The translations under genes and the position numbers were made by a program. Below the pieces are notes generated by a model. It had not been told where the DNA came from and searched no databases. It was given only the letters and a program-made list of their open reading frames with translations. From positions 1 to 8,061 of the forward strand of contig SYAB01000388.1 in the NCBI GenBank assembly GCA_005787665.1: a stretch of DNA of 8,061 bases. The letters run 5' to 3'. Positions within the stretch are counted from its first letter, which is position 1. Each line of letters begins with the position of its first letter. This stretch comes from Actinomycetota bacterium. Lineage in GTDB: Bacteria > Actinomycetota > Actinomycetes > Mycobacteriales > Mycobacteriaceae. This document shows positions 6,386 to 8,061 of this stretch, piece after piece.

Positions 6386-7918
6386 GTGTTGGCCCTACCG
6401 GAACGAACCGCGGCGCGCCCCGCAGCAGCCCCCGTGCTGCCCGCAGCCGCCGGGCCGGGCGAGTCCCGGACCTGGGAGCGCCACCGACGCCGGGCCCGCA
6501 GGCTGCTCATCACCGACGCTCTCGTCATCACCCTGGCCGTGGACACCGCGAGCGCCGTGCGGTTCTTCACCGCCGATCCGGCCGACCGTGCCAAAGACTT
6601 CACGTGGACCGACTCCCCGACGCTCGGCTACACCGTGGTGTCACTGGTGCTGGCGGTCTTGTGGATGACGTTCCTCGGGCTCAGCGGCAGCCGATCGCGG
6701 CGGGTCGTCGGTCGGGGCGTCGAGGAATACACCAACATCGTCCTCGCCACGTTGCAGCTGTTCGGCCTGCTCGCCATCGCCGAGCAACTCCTGGACCTCT
6801 CCCCGACCAACCTCTACCTCGCGCTCGCGCTGCCCCTGGGCCTGGCGGGGCTGTTCGCGAGCCGGATGGCCTGCCGGCGGATCGTCGATGCCAGGCATCG
6901 CCGGGGCCACGACCTGATCACCACGCTGGTGGTCGGCAATCCCGCCTCGGCGGCCGCCCTGGCGACCATGTTCGCCAACGAACCGGAGGCCGGCTACGAC
7001 GTCGTCGGCGTCTGCACCCCGGCCGGGTCGAGCGCGACATCGGCCGGCCTGCCCGTCGGCGGACGCGATATCCCGATCGTCGGGGTCGACACCGCGATCG
7101 TGGACGCGGTGCGTCGGACCGGGGCGGGAATGGTGGCACTGGCCGCGACCGACGACCTTTCGCCCACCGAGATCCGTCGGCTGATCTGGGACTTGGACGC
7201 CCAGGGCGTCGACCTGATGGTGGTCCCCGGCCTGATCGACGTGGCCGACCACCGGCTGCGCACCCGCCTCATCGGCGGGATGGCGGTGCTCGAGGTGGAC
7301 ACCCCGCAGTACCAGGGGGCCAACTCGACGGCCAAGCGGGCCTTCGACATCGTGTTCGCCACCATCGCGCTGATCCTGAGCATGCCGGTGATGATCGCCG
7401 TCGCCGTCGCGATCGCGGTCACCAGCCGCGGGCCGGTGTTCTACACCTCCGAGCGCATCGGCCTGCACGGCCAACGATTCACCATGTACAAATTCCGTTC
7501 GATGTATCGGGGCGCGGACGCGAAGATGGCCGATCTCATCGCCGCCAACGGCGGCGACCCGATGTTCTTCAAGGTCAAAGACGATCCGCGGGTGACCCCG
7601 GTCGGCAGGTTCCTGCGGAAGTTCAGCCTCGACGAGTTGCCGCAGCTGTTCAACGTGCTGCTCGACGATATGAGCACGGTGGGTCCGCGTCCGCAGGTTC
7701 AGCGGGAGGTGGACTCCTATGACGAACTGGTGCGCAATCGGCTGGCGGTGAAGCCCGGGCTGACCGGGCTCTGGCAGATCAGCGGCCGTTCGGATCTCAA
7801 GGTCGAGGACGCGGTCCGACTCGACCTCGACTACGTGGAGAACTGGTCGCTGTTGCGCGATCTGATGATCGTCGCCAAGACCGTCAAAACAGTGCTCGGC
7901 GGCAACGGCGCCTACTGA
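6383..7918 (+). CDS. Polyprenyl-phosphate sugar-1-phosphate transferase (WcaJ/WbaP-like initiating enzyme)
   Basis: This 511-residue membrane enzyme is predicted to move a sugar-1-phosphate, often glucose or galactose, from a UDP-sugar to polyprenyl phosphate, the first step of repeat-unit assembly. After an Ala/Pro/Arg-rich tail (1-40) come about four membrane segments (41-61, 82-101, 118-137, 143-160), then a soluble Rossmann-like domain of the CoA_binding_3 type (179-300, LITTLVVGNPASA at 178-190). The C-terminal bacterial sugar transferase domain follows: a re-entrant hydrophobic helix (319-348, KRAFDIVFA), FYTSERIG (353-360), YKFRSMY (369-375), the catalytic Asp-Glu pair in SLDELPQLFN (415-424), VGPRPQ (433-438), KPGLTGLWQISGRS (457-470) and the final NGAY. 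All key motifs are intact and the length is normal for the long subclass. It lies 98 bases after the glycosyltransferase on the same strand, so it may share that transcript or use its own promoter. The exact sugar cannot be assigned. Confidence 0.93.
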   Translation: MVLALPERTAARPAAAPVLPAAAGPGESRTWERHRRRARRLLITDALVITLAVDTASAVRFFTADPADRAKDFTWTDSPTLGYTVVSLVLAVLWMTFLGLSGSRSRRVVGRGVEEYTNIVLATLQLFGLLAIAEQLLDLSPTNLYLALALPLGLAGLFASRMACRRIVDARHRRGHDLITTLVVGNPASAAALATMFANEPEAGYDVVGVCTPAGSSATSAGLPVGGRDIPIVGVDTAIVDAVRRTGAGMVALAATDDLSPTEIRRLIWDLDAQGVDLMVVPGLIDVADHRLRTRLIGGMAVLEVDTPQYQGANSTAKRAFDIVFATIALILSMPVMIAVAVAIAVTSRGPVFYTSERIGLHGQRFTMYKFRSMYRGADAKMADLIAANGGDPMFFKVKDDPRVTPVGRFLRKFSLDELPQLFNVLLDDMSTVGPRPQVQREVDSYDELVRNRLAVKPGLTGLWQISGRSDLKVEDAVRLDLDYVENWSLLRDLMIVAKTVKTVLGGNGAY

Positions 7919-7942
7919 CCGCGCCGGCGGTCGGCCTGTCAG
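7915..7942. terminator. Inverted repeat between convergent genes, possible bidirectional terminator
   Basis: GACCGC (7917-7922) pairs perfectly with GCGGTC (7927-7932) around a GCCG loop. An outer pair, CTGAC (7915-7919) with GTCAG (7938-7942), covers both stop codons and is an alternative pairing. Only 20 bases separate the two converging genes. There is no T-run on either strand, so termination is inferred from position and symmetry. Confidence 0.35.
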
Positions 7943-8061
7943 CCCTCCAGCTTGTAACCCAGGCCCCGGACCGTGACCAACCGGACCGGGTTGGCCGGGT
8001 CGGCCTCGATCTTTGACCGCAGGCGTTTGACGTGGACGTCGAGAGTCTTGGTGTCGCCGAC
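7939..8061 (-). CDS. regX3: RegX3-like OmpR-family response regulator, C-terminal 40 residues
   Basis: Only the end of the gene is present: 40 residues and the TGA at 7941-7939, with the rest past the right edge. The residues are the second half of an OmpR/PhoB winged-helix DNA-binding domain: the recognition helix [14 protein letters not shown] (6-19 of the fragment) and the wing ending in [11 protein letters not shown]. From memory this is nearly the same as the C-terminus of RegX3, which with the sensor kinase SenX3 controls phosphate-starvation genes in mycobacteria. The receiver domain and any senX3 cannot be seen, so another close OmpR paralogue is not excluded. It converges on the phosphotransferase gene and is not part of the polysaccharide operons; its closeness does not by itself show that it controls them. 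Confidence 0.8.
   Translation of the reverse strand, partial: VGDTKTLDVHVKRLRSKIEADPANPVRLVTVRGLGYKLEG

Noticed and set aside
6208..7722. A 504-codon plus-strand frame overlapping the phosphotransferase
   Set aside because: It is a Arg/Gly/His-rich out-of-frame reading of the phosphotransferase, whose own frame has all catalytic motifs.

Overview
The window is very GC-rich with short intergenic gaps and several GTG starts, as in actinobacteria. The right edge holds the last 40 residues of an OmpR-type response regulator that, from memory, match mycobacterial RegX3 closely. I therefore infer a member of the Mycobacteriales, probably a non-tuberculous Mycobacterium/Mycolicibacterium-like organism. 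The genus is inferred from that tail and not proven.

Apart from that tail, nearly all of the window is part of a Wzx/Wzy-type exopolysaccharide or capsule locus, arranged as two divergent transcription units. The leftward unit starts at 4923 and encodes, in order: a Wzx-like flippase; a short Wzz/CpsC-like chain-length adaptor without a kinase; an O-antigen-polymerase (Wzy)-like protein with an extra C-terminal Wzz-like extracytoplasmic domain; and a secreted or anchored protein of an uncharacterised actinobacterial type, cut by the left edge. All three junctions in this unit are 4-base ATGA stop/start overlaps, so it looks like a tightly coupled operon. The rightward unit encodes a GT4-like glycosyltransferase and then a polyprenyl-phosphate sugar-1-phosphate transferase with a PF02397-type catalytic domain, which would start repeat-unit assembly.

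The genes between them cover most of a pathway. The phosphotransferase loads the first sugar on undecaprenyl (or decaprenyl) phosphate, the glycosyltransferase extends it, the flippase turns the lipid-linked unit outward, and the polymerase joins units with chain length set by the Wzz-like protein and possibly by the polymerase's own Wzz-like tail. The secreted protein may act on or bind the finished glycan. One glycosyltransferase is too few for a typical repeat unit, so more genes probably lie past the left edge or elsewhere.

Regulatory signals: the divergent gap (4924-5003) has a good housekeeping promoter whose likely +1 is the GTG of the glycosyltransferase, which suggests leaderless translation. 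Two hairpins lie at the 3' end of that gene, and a short GC-rich inverted repeat sits between the converging phosphotransferase and regX3-like genes. No RNA genes, insertion sequences, CRISPR arrays or gene-free stretches above 300 bases were seen.
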